From SIAQ01 sp964484265 (GTDB taxonomy: Bacteria; Planctomycetota; Planctomycetia; Gemmatales; Gemmataceae), in assembly GCA_964484265.1 (NCBI GenBank), contig CAZAFH010000002.1, forward strand, positions 163,301-227,300: DNA of 64,000 nucleotides, written 5' to 3'. Position numbers and translations under genes: made by a program. Positions 1 through 7,889 of the stretch are shown here, in pieces. The stretch's first letter is position 1, and every line of letters begins with the position of its first letter. The notes beneath the pieces are model-generated. The model had not been told where the DNA came from, made no database searches, and saw only the letters and a program-made list of their open reading frames with translations.

Positions 1-35
1 CCCAACGGCGCAGTGATTTCATTGAGGCATTGCGG

Positions 36-293
36 TCATTCCGACAGGCGATAGAAGATACGAAGCATCGCACCGATCCGCATCCACCGGATTCCTCGCT
101 GTGTTCGGGCTGCCCATACGGAAGACCCAGGATGCAAGTGGAAGGTGAAACAGACAGCATCTTCAACGGTGAGCCAGTGCCTGCCGATCTCGCTTCTACG
201 GCGGACAATCAGTGCTTCCACAGTCTGTGCGGCGACCGTTTTCGGTGGCTGCCGCCGCACGCCCTTGTTGAGGAACGAGACCTGCGGAGACAC
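36..293 (-). CDS. Small hypothetical protein (doubtful)
   Basis: An 85-codon frame opens with GTG six bases after the stop of the upstream kinase gene on the same strand, a spacing that would fit translational coupling. The product is basic, with no recognisable domain and no clear ribosome binding site. Codon use does not separate it clearly from the opposite-strand frame. It could be a real small gene of the kinase transcript or chance. Confidence 0.25.
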   Translation of the reverse strand: MSPQVSFLNKGVRRQPPKTVAAQTVEALIVRRRSEIGRHWLTVEDAVCFTFHLHPGSSVWAARTQRGIRWMRIGAMLRIFYRLSE

Positions 294-299
294 GGATGA

Positions 300-1268
300 T
301 TATGTTTTTCGGAACCAGTTCGCGAACCAGTTGATTGCCTTCAGCAACTTCTCGTTCCGGGGACTGATTTTCGATTGATGCTTGAGCATGTGGTCGATCG
401 ACTCGATCTCGTCGAGCCAGGACGATGAGTTCGGAAACCGATTCTTGGCGGTCAGGTCTAATGCCTTGCCCAGGGTTCGGTCGATACTGTGCCAAAATTC
501 GTCTCGCATCAGGGGGCGAACAGGAGTTACACGAGAGGCTGGAATAAGCATGCTCGTTCCGTTACTTGACAGGCCGGCTTTTCCTCCAAGGCCATCGAAT
601 GGCAATTGTCTCGTCAGTAGTTGATAGCCGATCACTGATGCGGAGAAGTAGTCGGATGAACACTCGATGAACGCGTCACCGCGATGCTGCTCCGGGGACG
701 AATACGGGCCTGAGAGACCTTCTCCTGGCGGTCGATGAGCAGTTTGTTCCAGGGTCCAGGCGTTCCCGAAATCGATCAGCGAAACACGAAGTCCGTCGAG
801 AACGAAGTTCGATGGTCTGATGTCACCATGTATCAGGCCCGTCCTTCGGTGCACCTGCGTTAGCGCGTGCGCGAGCCTGCGATAAATCTGGAAGCACTCG
901 GCCGGATGCGGCCATGAATCTGGATATCGTTCGGCGTGTTCGAGTTTGCGAGCAAGGTCAAGGCCCGGCGCCCAATCCTGGATCACGAACACGATATCAC
1001 CGCGCGGATGGAACTCGAAGATCTGCGGAAAGCTGGAGCTTTTGCGATTGGCCAGGCGTTTGAGGTTCTTGAGGTGTCGCGTGTTCCTCTCCGACCTGGG
1101 GAGCACCAGGATGGCGCGGAAATCGTCCGCAACGGGCTCAATGGTTTGGTAACGTTCTCGGAGGCCGCCGGAAAGGCTTTTGACAACGAGGTAGTTTCGC
1201 CGCCCAAAATGTAGGCGCTCCAGCACCGGGTAAGTCCGGCCACGAAAGTGGATCGTCGTAGGAACCAT
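300..1268 (-). CDS. Ser/Thr protein kinase-like protein
   Basis: A 322-residue protein with the C-lobe of a Hanks-type kinase: catalytic loop HGDIRPSN near residues 147-154 with Asp149, DFG at 166-168 (IDFG), and SSPEQ in place of APE. The N-lobe is divergent, and I see no clear VAIK lysine (the strand reads RAILVLPR), so activity is uncertain. No membrane segment is evident; it is probably cytosolic. I chose the ATG at 1268 because kinase-like sequence begins just after it; frames upstream to 1388 read as low-quality sequence. It lies in the mobile element and may be regulatory or cargo. Function beyond a kinase fold is not shown. Confidence 0.7.
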   Translation of the reverse strand: MVPTTIHFRGRTYPVLERLHFGRRNYLVVKSLSGGLRERYQTIEPVADDFRAILVLPRSERNTRHLKNLKRLANRKSSSFPQIFEFHPRGDIVFVIQDWAPGLDLARKLEHAERYPDSWPHPAECFQIYRRLAHALTQVHRRTGLIHGDIRPSNFVLDGLRVSLIDFGNAWTLEQTAHRPPGEGLSGPYSSPEQHRGDAFIECSSDYFSASVIGYQLLTRQLPFDGLGGKAGLSSNGTSMLIPASRVTPVRPLMRDEFWHSIDRTLGKALDLTAKNRFPNSSSWLDEIESIDHMLKHQSKISPRNEKLLKAINWFANWFRKT

Positions 1269-1591
1269 CGCACCGAATCCGGGTTTGAATAGCGAGGCCC
1301 CCGCCCGGGAGCACCGCAGATCCATTTTAGCCGATGTGACGCCTGACGGAACGGCGCAAAGTCGTCGCGGCTTCCCTGGGAGCCACATAGATCATGAGCC
1401 CAGTCGGAAATAGCGGGCACGTCATGAGATGCGTTAGCGCCGATGGCACCAGCGACGGCACCACGGGTGCAACTCGCAGTGCCATCGAGGCGGTGAAGGC
1501 GAATGCCGATTTGGGGTGCTCGCAAGATTGATTCAGCACCTGTTGCCGCTAAAAATTGAGCCAAGATCGGCGCGGATCGCATCGTGTTTCA

Positions 1592-2188
1592 ATGCCACGC
1601 ATGGATGCGTTCAAGCCTCAACTCGTCGCCAAAGCAAAAACGGACGAACACGAGAAGGAAAGCAAGCGCCTCGCGGAGGCCGCCGCCAAAGCAGAACAGG
1701 ACTTGGCCAACTTGCGGCGCGAACTCTTGAAACTGAAAACGGACGCCGAAAAGCATGGAATCGAGATTCAAATCGAGGATGCTAAACGCAAAATAGATGC
1801 GGCAGTTGAAGCGGAGCAAAAACGACTTCTGAAGGCGAAACGCGAAGCAAAATTCGACGCCGAGTATCCGAAGATGAAGGCTTACTTGCTGCCGATGACC
1901 GCTCCGGGCTTCAAGCAATTCGAAGGCCATTGGCTAAAAATGTCTACGACAAAAGGCCCGATGTCATTCGCTGGGCTGAAACCTCATCTAACAAAGGGCG
2001 AGAGTGATAGCTTTCATTTCGCTCGCAACATCTACTCGGAGAACGATCGGCCAAAAGGTGCGTTTCCGTATCTTTCAACGGGCGGCTTGGGGCAAACGCC
2101 GCAGAACTTTGAGATCCTGTATCGAGTTCAGGATTTTCTCGCCGAGTTCGGCGATATCATGGTCGAACGCAAGCTGCTCGCACCGTGA
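1592..2188 (+). CDS. Hypothetical protein with N-terminal coiled coil
   Basis: A 198-residue protein. Residues about 10-90 are rich in Ala, Lys and Glu with heptad-like spacing and should form a coiled coil. The remaining ~100 residues look globular (aromatic residues, glycine turns) but I do not recognise the family. An in-frame TTG at 1556 could extend it by 12 residues; I prefer the ATG at 1592. It stands alone, divergent from the kinase at 300-1268, and ends at a hairpin (2205-2230) shared with the convergent next gene. Confidence 0.6.
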   Translation: MPRMDAFKPQLVAKAKTDEHEKESKRLAEAAAKAEQDLANLRRELLKLKTDAEKHGIEIQIEDAKRKIDAAVEAEQKRLLKAKREAKFDAEYPKMKAYLLPMTAPGFKQFEGHWLKMSTTKGPMSFAGLKPHLTKGESDSFHFARNIYSENDRPKGAFPYLSTGGLGQTPQNFEILYRVQDFLAEFGDIMVERKLLAP

Positions 2189-2204
2189 CCACGCATCTAA
2201 AACG

Positions 2205-2230
2205 ACGCCGGGCGGAAGGCCGCCCGGCGT
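2205..2230. terminator. Perfect GC hairpin between convergent genes
   Basis: Arms ACGCCGGGCGG and CCGCCCGGCGT (11 bp, perfect) enclose the loop AAGG. Reading on the minus strand the stem is followed by TTTTAG after a short gap, so it can terminate the minus-strand gene 2253-2858. It also lies 17 bases after the stop of the plus-strand gene 1592-2188. Confidence 0.6.
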
Positions 2231-2252
2231 GCAAAACGGTTGCGGCATCCGG

Positions 2253-2858
2253 TCAGTATTCATCGGCCAAAAGGACCGTCGTCGTCTTGCGGTCGGCTGC
2301 CGTGACGACGAAGAAAGTCACGCCAGCCTTGGAACGAAATTCCGAAAAGACTCGGCCTCCGTGCCTCACTGCCGAATCGTTCTCGGACCAATCGACACCG
2401 TCCGACTCGCCCCAATCTCCTCGTGCGTGCCCGGCAACAGCGTCTAGCCGCTCTTCGGTGGGTATCTGATTCACCGCGCCTGGTGTCTCGACAATGGTGC
2501 CAAATGGAAAAAGCCAGTCAAACGAGACGGCGGCCGGAACGATTTCACCAACAAACACTTTGGTGACTTCGCGCCTTTGGACGTGTTCCAGTGCCGAGTT
2601 CAGAAGGTCATCCGGCAAGCTCGCGACATGCGAGCAGCATTCGTCGAGGACGGATTGTCGGATTTGGCGTGCCAATTCGCGAATGGCTTCGTTCACTTCT
2701 CCTGGGCCCGCATTTCTGCCCGCGAGCTTGGCCGCCGTGACTAGCCAGCGTCGGCGGTTTTTGGATCCTTCCCTCACCCATTTGTAGGTGATCCATGTTT
2801 CATCATTCGTCCAATATTCATAGCGTGCCGTATTCGTTGCTGCGTCGGTTGTTTCCAT
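2253..2858 (-). CDS. Plasmid accessory protein, two-part
   Basis: A 201-residue protein. The N-terminal ~110 residues contain a YEYWTNDETWITYKW stretch typical of small plasmid proteins with a W-(S/T)N-x-x-TW pattern. The C-terminal ~75 residues match the pattern of the 98-residue protein at 3873-4169: both have GDWG, DW(S/A)EN, then GV.F...T.AD...TT.LL. It therefore looks like a fusion of two small plasmid families. The start is well supported by AGGAGG nine bases upstream of the ATG. It follows ardC on the same strand with a 30-base gap and is probably co-transcribed. The molecular role is unknown. Confidence 0.75.
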   Translation of the reverse strand: METTDAATNTARYEYWTNDETWITYKWVREGSKNRRRWLVTAAKLAGRNAGPGEVNEAIRELARQIRQSVLDECCSHVASLPDDLLNSALEHVQRREVTKVFVGEIVPAAVSFDWLFPFGTIVETPGAVNQIPTEERLDAVAGHARGDWGESDGVDWSENDSAVRHGGRVFSEFRSKAGVTFFVVTAADRKTTTVLLADEY

Positions 2859-2888
2859 GCTTGGCCTCCTGTAGTTGGTAAATATCGA

Positions 2889-3818
2889 TCATGCGCTTCT
2901 GCGAATCGCTGCTTGGGCCACGTCGGCTACTTCCGTTTTCTGCAATGAATTCAGATAATCGGTAGCCCGCTGAGCCGTCGCCGCCGCCTGAAAGATTGCT
3001 CGCTTGTCGTTTCGCAAGATCTCCAGCCAGCCCGCGATATACTCTGCGTGGTCCGGCCGCGGCGTCAGCGAGATTTGCAAATCGGCACACAGAAACGCCG
3101 CGCCAAGCTCCGCGATGAGTTCCTCTCGGGCATAGTTCGCAACGCCACAAGTGGAAGGGCGAAACTTCCGAGGGCAACGATCGTCTCTCATGGTGGAGTG
3201 CGTGGCCTCGTGAAGTATGACGGCGGCATACGCATCCGAATCCTTGAACCGCTCGATGTTCGGCATGTAGATCCGATCCTCAAGCGGGCTGTAACAGGCT
3301 CGATCACCGCCGTGAATGACCTTGACTCCCGTGTTGGCGATGAATCGATCCACGATTTCGTTGCGAGCGTTTTCGCGCATCGTCGGTGCGGTTGCCGCGG
3401 GTGCCCGATACTTCTCCGACAAGCCTTCGGTCTGATCGATGTTGAAAACGGAGTATGCCTTGAGGAACGGTATGACCTTCTCGTGCTCTTCCCGGTTATT
3501 GTCCTGCTCGATTCTCGTGAGCGTCCCCGAAAAGACAACCATCGTAGATTTCTCGCCTTTGCGAATGTGGCCGCCCTGGTGCACGGCCTGCTGATACGTG
3601 AGGCAATGGGCCGATGAGTATCCATGTTGATTTGCTGCCGACCACAGCAGCAAGACGTTGATGCCGCGATAAGGCTCGCCAGTGATTCGCAACAGCCGGC
3701 ATGTGATCGTGTTTCCGCCGTCCCACGGTTTGACCCACGGGCGCACGCCGTTTTCCAGGTCGGCGATGATGGCGTTGGCAATGCCTGCGTAACAGTCTTT
3801 TTTCGCTTTTTGTTCCAT
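2889..3818 (-). CDS. ardC: ArdC-type antirestriction protein
   Basis: A 309-residue protein with the two-domain layout of ArdC: an N-terminal ssDNA-binding domain (about residues 5-130) and a C-terminal zincin-like domain with HEATH at 203-207 (HExxH) and a downstream AREELIAELGAAF that supplies the third acidic ligand. ArdC proteins are carried by plasmids and protect incoming DNA from host restriction. The ATG at 3818 is chosen because the family begins with such a Lys-rich start. The gene is followed by 2253-2858 in the same direction and preceded by a strong terminator (3833-3861), so it probably has its own promoter in a very short gap or partial readthrough. Confidence 0.85.
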   Translation of the reverse strand: MEQKAKKDCYAGIANAIIADLENGVRPWVKPWDGGNTITCRLLRITGEPYRGINVLLLWSAANQHGYSSAHCLTYQQAVHQGGHIRKGEKSTMVVFSGTLTRIEQDNNREEHEKVIPFLKAYSVFNIDQTEGLSEKYRAPAATAPTMRENARNEIVDRFIANTGVKVIHGGDRACYSPLEDRIYMPNIERFKDSDAYAAVILHEATHSTMRDDRCPRKFRPSTCGVANYAREELIAELGAAFLCADLQISLTPRPDHAEYIAGWLEILRNDKRAIFQAAATAQRATDYLNSLQKTEVADVAQAAIRRSA

Positions 3819-3832
3819 GGTGATCGAATTCC

Positions 3833-3861
3833 AAAAAAGGCCAGGCGACAAACCGCCTGGC
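3833..3861 (-). terminator. Rho-independent terminator
   Basis: On the minus strand the stem GCCAGGCG/CGCCTGGC, with a 6-base loop, is followed by T6. It lies just after the stop of the 98-residue gene 3873-4169 and before ardC, so it should limit readthrough into ardC. Confidence 0.75.
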
Positions 3862-3872
3862 ATTCGGTTTGG

Positions 3873-4169
3873 TTAAGATTCGCTCGGCAGAAGGATGGTG
3901 GTTACGCTGCGGTCAGCCTCGGTGATGATCCAGAACTTGACGCCCTGGCTCGAATGGTAAGCCGACAACAAACGGAAGCCTTCTTTCAGGGAAAGCTCGT
4001 TTTCGGCCCAGTCTTCCGGATCGAGGTCGCCCCAGTCGCCGCTTGCGTGGCGCTGGAGTGCACTCGTTTGTTCCATCACGGGGATTTCGTCGATTACGCC
4101 GGGTGTGGCGCAAACCTGGCCCAGCCGAAAGTTCTGCGCGACTATCACGATTTTTTCTTTTGTGGTCAC
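3873..4169 (-). CDS. Small conserved plasmid protein
   Basis: A 98-residue protein of a family common on plasmids next to ardC and parB. It ends in a beta-rich GVKFWIITEADRSVTTILL module and contains ASGDWG and DWAEN. It is a paralog of the C-terminal half of the protein at 2253-2858. Start is GTG at 4169 with GGAG about 10 bases upstream. Biochemical function is unknown. Confidence 0.75.
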   Translation of the reverse strand: MTTKEKIVIVAQNFRLGQVCATPGVIDEIPVMEQTSALQRHASGDWGDLDPEDWAENELSLKEGFRLLSAYHSSQGVKFWIITEADRSVTTILLPSES

Positions 4170-4375
4170 AGCCGTTCTCCAAGGTACGTCTCGGCGGGAT
4201 TACCGAGCGGTCTACGCACCGCCAGCCTCCTCGGAATGTTTCCGGAAGGAGGGGCGGTTTGTTTGAATTCAAACGGGGGCAACCAGCACCTCCTTCTGGA
4301 AACAGAAAGAAGAAAAACGCCGAAGGCGTTTTCGGAAGCCGGCGCCGGGGCCCGGAAGCCGGTGGTGTCGGGGTG

Positions 4376-4490
4376 GGCGGAGCAAAAGCCGGGTCAAGGC
4401 CTCTGAGGGCGTACCCGCCCGTGCCTTGACGCGGTTTTTGGGGAGCGAATAGGTGGTGGCTGGAGGGCGACAGCGGCGGCTGGAGTCCGC
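4376..4490. repeat. Structured direct repeat, copy 1
   Basis: Starts GGCGGAGCAAAAGCCGGG. A long stem pairs 4384-4400 with 4423-4439 (about 16 of 17 positions, including one G-U), and its loop contains a second hairpin, GGGCG-TACC-CGCCC. Downstream it shares GGAGCG, AGGTGG and GGC(T/C)GGAGG blocks with copy 2, about 200 bases away. Confidence 0.65.
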
Positions 4491-4577
4491 CAGGGGGAGT
4501 TGGGCGAAGCCCAACGCGGGGTCACGGGGTGGAATGGGCCGAGTGACGCCGGCGCCGACCGTAGGCGGTGGCGGGGC

Positions 4578-4690
4578 GAGCGGAGTAAAAACCGGGTCAA
4601 GGTGGAGAGGGAGCGAAGCGACCGGACCTTGAGGCGGTTTTTCGGAGCGGACAGGTGGGGGCCGGAGGTCGGTGTCGGCGTCGCGAGTCG
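4578..4690. repeat. Structured direct repeat, copy 2
   Basis: Same layout as copy 1: the stem pairs 4587-4603 with 4626-4642 (15 of 17). Relative to copy 1 the closing base pair changes from C-G to T-A and one A-T replaces a G-T pair, so pairing is kept while sequence changes. That pattern favours a conserved RNA or DNA secondary structure. Confidence 0.65.
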
Positions 4691-4765
4691 ATAGAAATCA
4701 CGCGCAGCGGCATGACGGCGGCTGGCGTCCAGTCAAGGAAACTCGTCAGCCGTCCATTTGGAGCG

Positions 4766-5671
4766 TCAGAACAACTGGACGCCTGAATTGATCCGGATTC
4801 GCACTTCTTCAAGTGCCTGCGTCAACGCCTGCTCGATGTCGAAATAGGTGCCTTTCTTTGGCCCGGTTACGGTGACCTTCCAGTCATTGTCGCCGAAAAA
4901 GGTCTGGCTCGTGATTCGGGCGGCCGGCTTCGCTTTGCCTTGGCGCTGGCGAACCGCTTTCGCTGCCTGCGGTGCCGAAAGTTGGCCCTGGGCAACACGC
5001 TCGGCAAGAGCCGACTGCGTTTCCGGATTTGGCAACTTGGAAATCTCATATGCCGACCGCGGCGAAATGGTCCCTGCTGCGACTTGTTCCTGAACTGCTT
5101 CCGGCAACTTGAGCAAGGCAATCGCCCGGCTGACTCGTGAGGGATTTACCCGCAGAGCGTCTGCGACCTGCTTGCCGGTCCAGTTATTGAGCTTCATGAG
5201 CGACGCGAACGCTTCGGCCTCCTCGATTGGCTGAAGGTCCTCGCGTAGACAGTTCTCGATGAGCTGCTGTTCAAGGATGTCCGAGTGCGTCAGTTCCACC
5301 TCGTCGAAGTAACAGTCAATTTCGCTCAGGCCGGCCCGCTGCGTCGCACGCCAACGCCGTTCGCCGCAGATGATGATCCATTTTTCCAGCGTGTCCGACC
5401 ATCGCACGCGAATCGGGGCAAGCTGGCCTCTCTCGCGGATGCTCAGAGCCAATTGTTCAAGGGCTTCCTCGGAAAACACGGCTCGCGGCTGATCCGGGTC
5501 CGGCACGATTTGAGCGATGGCGAGTCTGCCGACATTGCGAAGCGGGCGCCGGCCGATGTCTTTCTTGCCCGGCGCCGGCGCCAGGATCGGTCGAAACTCG
5601 CTTTGCCGGACTCCCATCGATTCTTGCAGATTGCCGGCCAAGGTATCGAGTGTCTGTCGCGTGCTGGCCAT
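4766..5671 (-). CDS. parB: ParB-family partition protein
   Basis: A 301-residue ParB/Spo0J-like protein. The ParBc CTP-binding domain spans about residues 45-150, with GERRWRA at 103-109 and IENCLREDL at 138-146, both CTPase motifs. A helix-turn-helix at about 165-190 (GKQVADALRVNPSRVSRAIA) should read parS. The C-terminal ~70 residues are the dimer region. It loads on parS and activates ParA to segregate the element. Start at ATG 5671 sits one base from the parA stop, so the two genes are one operon. A 20-residue upstream extension is possible but would overlap parA. Confidence 0.92.
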   Translation of the reverse strand: MASTRQTLDTLAGNLQESMGVRQSEFRPILAPAPGKKDIGRRPLRNVGRLAIAQIVPDPDQPRAVFSEEALEQLALSIRERGQLAPIRVRWSDTLEKWIIICGERRWRATQRAGLSEIDCYFDEVELTHSDILEQQLIENCLREDLQPIEEAEAFASLMKLNNWTGKQVADALRVNPSRVSRAIALLKLPEAVQEQVAAGTISPRSAYEISKLPNPETQSALAERVAQGQLSAPQAAKAVRQRQGKAKPAARITSQTFFGDNDWKVTVTGPKKGTYFDIEQALTQALEEVRIRINSGVQLF

Positions 5672-5672
5672 A

Positions 5673-6482
5673 TCAGGCGGTCCTTCGGTGAGCGTCCGCC
5701 AGAAATATGCGATGCAGAATCTCATCGCCAAGTGCCGCGATAATCGACGTGGCCTTCGCGTTCGGAGCGTAATGGCTCACGGGCTTCCGACATGAGAGCG
5801 CCACCTTGAAGGCCGACGCCTCCGGAATGACAGTCGACAACACTGTGCCGCCATGAAGTCGCCGGAGCTGCTCTTCGTAGGTGCGATGCATCAACAAGCG
5901 ACTGTCCGCCCGGATAATGAGATGACCAAGCAGCTTGAGTGCGGGCTGCAGAGGTGTGGCTTGCTCTATCGCCTGGTGAACGGTGCGCAGGCCCTGCGTC
6001 GCGAAATCTTCGGGCGGCACCGGAATGACGACAAAGTTGGATGCGAGCATTGCGTTCCAACTGCACAGATACAGGTTCGGCGGACAGTCCATCAGGATCA
6101 GGTCAAAGCCCGGAACGGTTTCAAGGAAGGACGCCAGAGCAAATTGCTTCATGCCGGCGTTCTCCGGCTCAGGAACGTTGTGCTTCGCGAGCTGAGCGTT
6201 GGCGCGAATCACCGAGATGCGGTCGAACTGGGTGGGCGTGACAAGCAGCTCCGGCGACGCCACCTCATCCTCGGTGAACACTGCAGCCAGCGTCTCACGC
6301 GGCTGCAAACTCTCGATGACTGCCGAGCCGAAGAAGCCCTGACTGAGAGAGCCTTGCGGGTCGGCATCGACGACGAGCACGCGCAAGCCGCGCATGGCGA
6401 AATGTCCGGCGAGATGAAAGCAGCTTGAACTCTTACCGCACCCGCCCTTCTGATTGATGAAACAGATCGTGTTGGTCAGCAT
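5673..6482 (-). CDS. parA: ParA-family partition ATPase
   Basis: A 269-residue ParA/Soj-like ATPase. The deviant Walker A KGGCGKSS lies at residues 12-19, switch I is DADPQGS, and Walker B is LILMDCPP. It lacks the N-terminal HTH of type Ia plasmid ParA proteins, so it belongs with the shorter chromosomal-type/Ib group. It binds DNA nonspecifically as an ATP dimer and moves ParB-parS complexes. Start at 6482 is supported by AAGGAG. It is divergent from the probable rep gene, sharing a 219-base control region. Confidence 0.93.
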   Translation of the reverse strand: MLTNTICFINQKGGCGKSSSCFHLAGHFAMRGLRVLVVDADPQGSLSQGFFGSAVIESLQPRETLAAVFTEDEVASPELLVTPTQFDRISVIRANAQLAKHNVPEPENAGMKQFALASFLETVPGFDLILMDCPPNLYLCSWNAMLASNFVVIPVPPEDFATQGLRTVHQAIEQATPLQPALKLLGHLIIRADSRLLMHRTYEEQLRRLHGGTVLSTVIPEASAFKVALSCRKPVSHYAPNAKATSIIAALGDEILHRIFLADAHRRTA

Positions 6483-6528
6483 CGGATGTCTTGCTCCTTG
6501 TTCTGGCTCGTTCGTCGAGGGTCAGATT

Positions 6529-6550
6529 GGAAATTGCCAACGGCAATTCC
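6529..6550. promoter_or_regulatory. Inverted repeat between parA and rep
   Basis: GGAAATTGCC-AAC-GGCAATTCC, a near-perfect dyad (core ATTGCC/GGCAAT) 47 bases upstream of parA and in the divergent rep/par gap. It could be a parS site or an operator for ParA, ParB or Rep. It does not match the canonical chromosomal parS TGTTTCACGTGAAACA. Confidence 0.45.
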
Positions 6551-6701
6551 GAATAAACTCGCGTTTTCCTTGGGCGAATGCTGACACGAAGCCGAAAAGG
6601 TCGTCAAGGAACAAGTGCATCGCCGGCCGCGAAAATAGGTGTTTTCGGCGTGGTGGGGGCGATGCTACACCGAATCGAGAAATACCTGGGAATTCGAGGA
6701 C

Positions 6702-7538
6702 ATGCAAGGCTCACCGCAAGGCAAGAGGAAGTCAGGGCGTCGCTGGACCGGGCTGGGACAGCTCTCCCTGGTCGAGCATTCGCTGTGCCCGCTGGATCCC
6801 GGAGCGTCACTCGTTGAGGGCCTGGTCCACCAGAGTGCTTACTTCTTTGTCGATAAGAACCATCGCATGCAACGAGCGACCGCGCACATCGTGTCGCCGT
6901 CCGGTTTGTCGGCGACGGACGAATTCTATCTGTGGGGCCTGCTCGCTCTGACGTTTGCGCAGCCGCAAGCCGATACGAATCTGTTCGCGACGCCGCACTA
7001 CTGCCTGCGCCAGCTCGGCGTAATTGACGCTCAGGCTCGCCGGGGCGGAAAACAGTATCAAGATTTTGCGAAAGCGATCGAGCGGCTTTCCCAGGTGACC
7101 TATCTGAATGATCGCTTCTACGATCCGGTGCGCGCCGAGCATCGCAAGGTCAGCTTCGGCTTCATGAGCTACAGCTTGCCGCTCGATCCGGAATCGTGTC
7201 GCGCCTGGCGCATCGCATGGGATCCGATCTTCTTCGAGATAGTTCATGCAGCCGGCGGCTCGTTCCGCTTCGACCTCGCGACTTACAAGGAACTTGATCC
7301 GGCGAGCCGACGATTGTTTCTTCTGCTGTGCAAGATCTTCCCGCGTCGGGACACGTCGCCGAGATTCGACCTCTCGCACCTGGCCGTGAACGTGCTCGGC
7401 TTTTCTTCCACGATGCCGATCTGGGATCTGAAAGCGAAAGTGTGGCGGTGCGTCTGTCGTCTCGCCGAACCTGAAGTGATCGCCATGTTCCGTGCAAGGC
7501 AGTGCGGACTCGTTCGATCGTCACGGGTGGTTCCGTGA
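6702..7538 (+). CDS. Probable plasmid replication initiator (RepA-like)
   Basis: A 278-residue protein transcribed away from parAB, the usual place of a plasmid rep gene. The sequence has features of RepA-like replication initiators: a conserved N-terminal block (SPSGLSATDEFYLWGLLALT), a DFAKAIERLSQ helix, and FDLATYKELDPASRRLFLLL followed by KIFPRR, consistent with winged-helix DNA binding. Start at ATG 6702 is supported by GAGGA upstream; the frame opens earlier but is low quality. The C-terminus after about residue 260 is Arg/Cys rich and short for the family, so slight truncation is possible. Assignment is from pattern memory, not a search. Confidence 0.65.
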   Translation: MQGSPQGKRKSGRRWTGLGQLSLVEHSLCPLDPGASLVEGLVHQSAYFFVDKNHRMQRATAHIVSPSGLSATDEFYLWGLLALTFAQPQADTNLFATPHYCLRQLGVIDAQARRGGKQYQDFAKAIERLSQVTYLNDRFYDPVRAEHRKVSFGFMSYSLPLDPESCRAWRIAWDPIFFEIVHAAGGSFRFDLATYKELDPASRRLFLLLCKIFPRRDTSPRFDLSHLAVNVLGFSSTMPIWDLKAKVWRCVCRLAEPEVIAMFRARQCGLVRSSRVVP

Positions 7539-7889
7539 CGCAGACGACGAAAGAGCTGACGGAAGTCTGATCGATGTTGCGTGCCGTCCGCACGAGGCGG
7601 CCGGCCCTTGGAAGGGCGCAAGCGGCTTCACGAAGCGTCACTGGGAAGTGGCGCTTCATGAAGTTGGCAAATCGACGGCGTTTTCATGGTGCACGTCTTG
7701 AGTTCGCCTGAAAACGCCGGCGGTTTTTCTGTGATGGGTAGTATGGATTGGGGAAGGCGAACTCAAGAATGTAGTTCGCGCGCGAATTCCCCTTCTTCTG
7801 ACCTGTTGCCCTGGCCCTTGCAAGGATCGTGGCTTTTGGAGGGATTGTGCCGCAGAAACAACCCCTCTTTTTTTGATGCTCGGAGGGAC
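7539..7889. other. Gap after rep with hairpins
   Basis: A 350-base stretch with no convincing gene. It contains two hairpins (7632-7657 and 7676-7719) and ends in the GGAGGG ribosome binding site of the gene starting at 7890. Confidence 0.5.
7632..7719 (+). terminator. Two hairpins after rep; second is terminator-like
   Basis: The first hairpin has 11-base arms 7632-7642 and 7647-7657 with a GGGA loop and one G-U pair. The second has perfect 11-base arms, CGGCGTTTTCA (7676-7686) and TGAAAACGCCG (7709-7719), followed by GCGGTTTTTCT. The T-run after the second stem fits a rho-independent terminator for the rep transcript. Confidence 0.5.

Larger units (their letters stand above)
4170..4765. 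other. Gene-free GC-rich region with tandem structured repeats
   Basis: Almost 600 bases with no convincing coding frame; candidate frames are low-complexity Arg/Gly/Pro. It holds a short perfect hairpin, AAAACGCC-GAA-GGCGTTTT (about 4314-4332), and two copies of a longer structured repeat (4376-4490 and 4578-4690). It lies between the ParB end and the small plasmid gene, a position where plasmids often keep cis-acting replication, partition or RNA elements. Confidence 0.6.

Noticed and set aside
30..299. Plus-strand 89-codon frame at the left edge
   Set aside because: No ribosome binding site, Arg/Cys/Pro-rich composition, and it opposes a frame coupled to the kinase gene; looks like chance.
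4269..4700. Several short frames in the GC-rich gap
   Set aside because: They are low-complexity Arg/Pro/Gly frames over structured repeats, on both strands, with no start signals.
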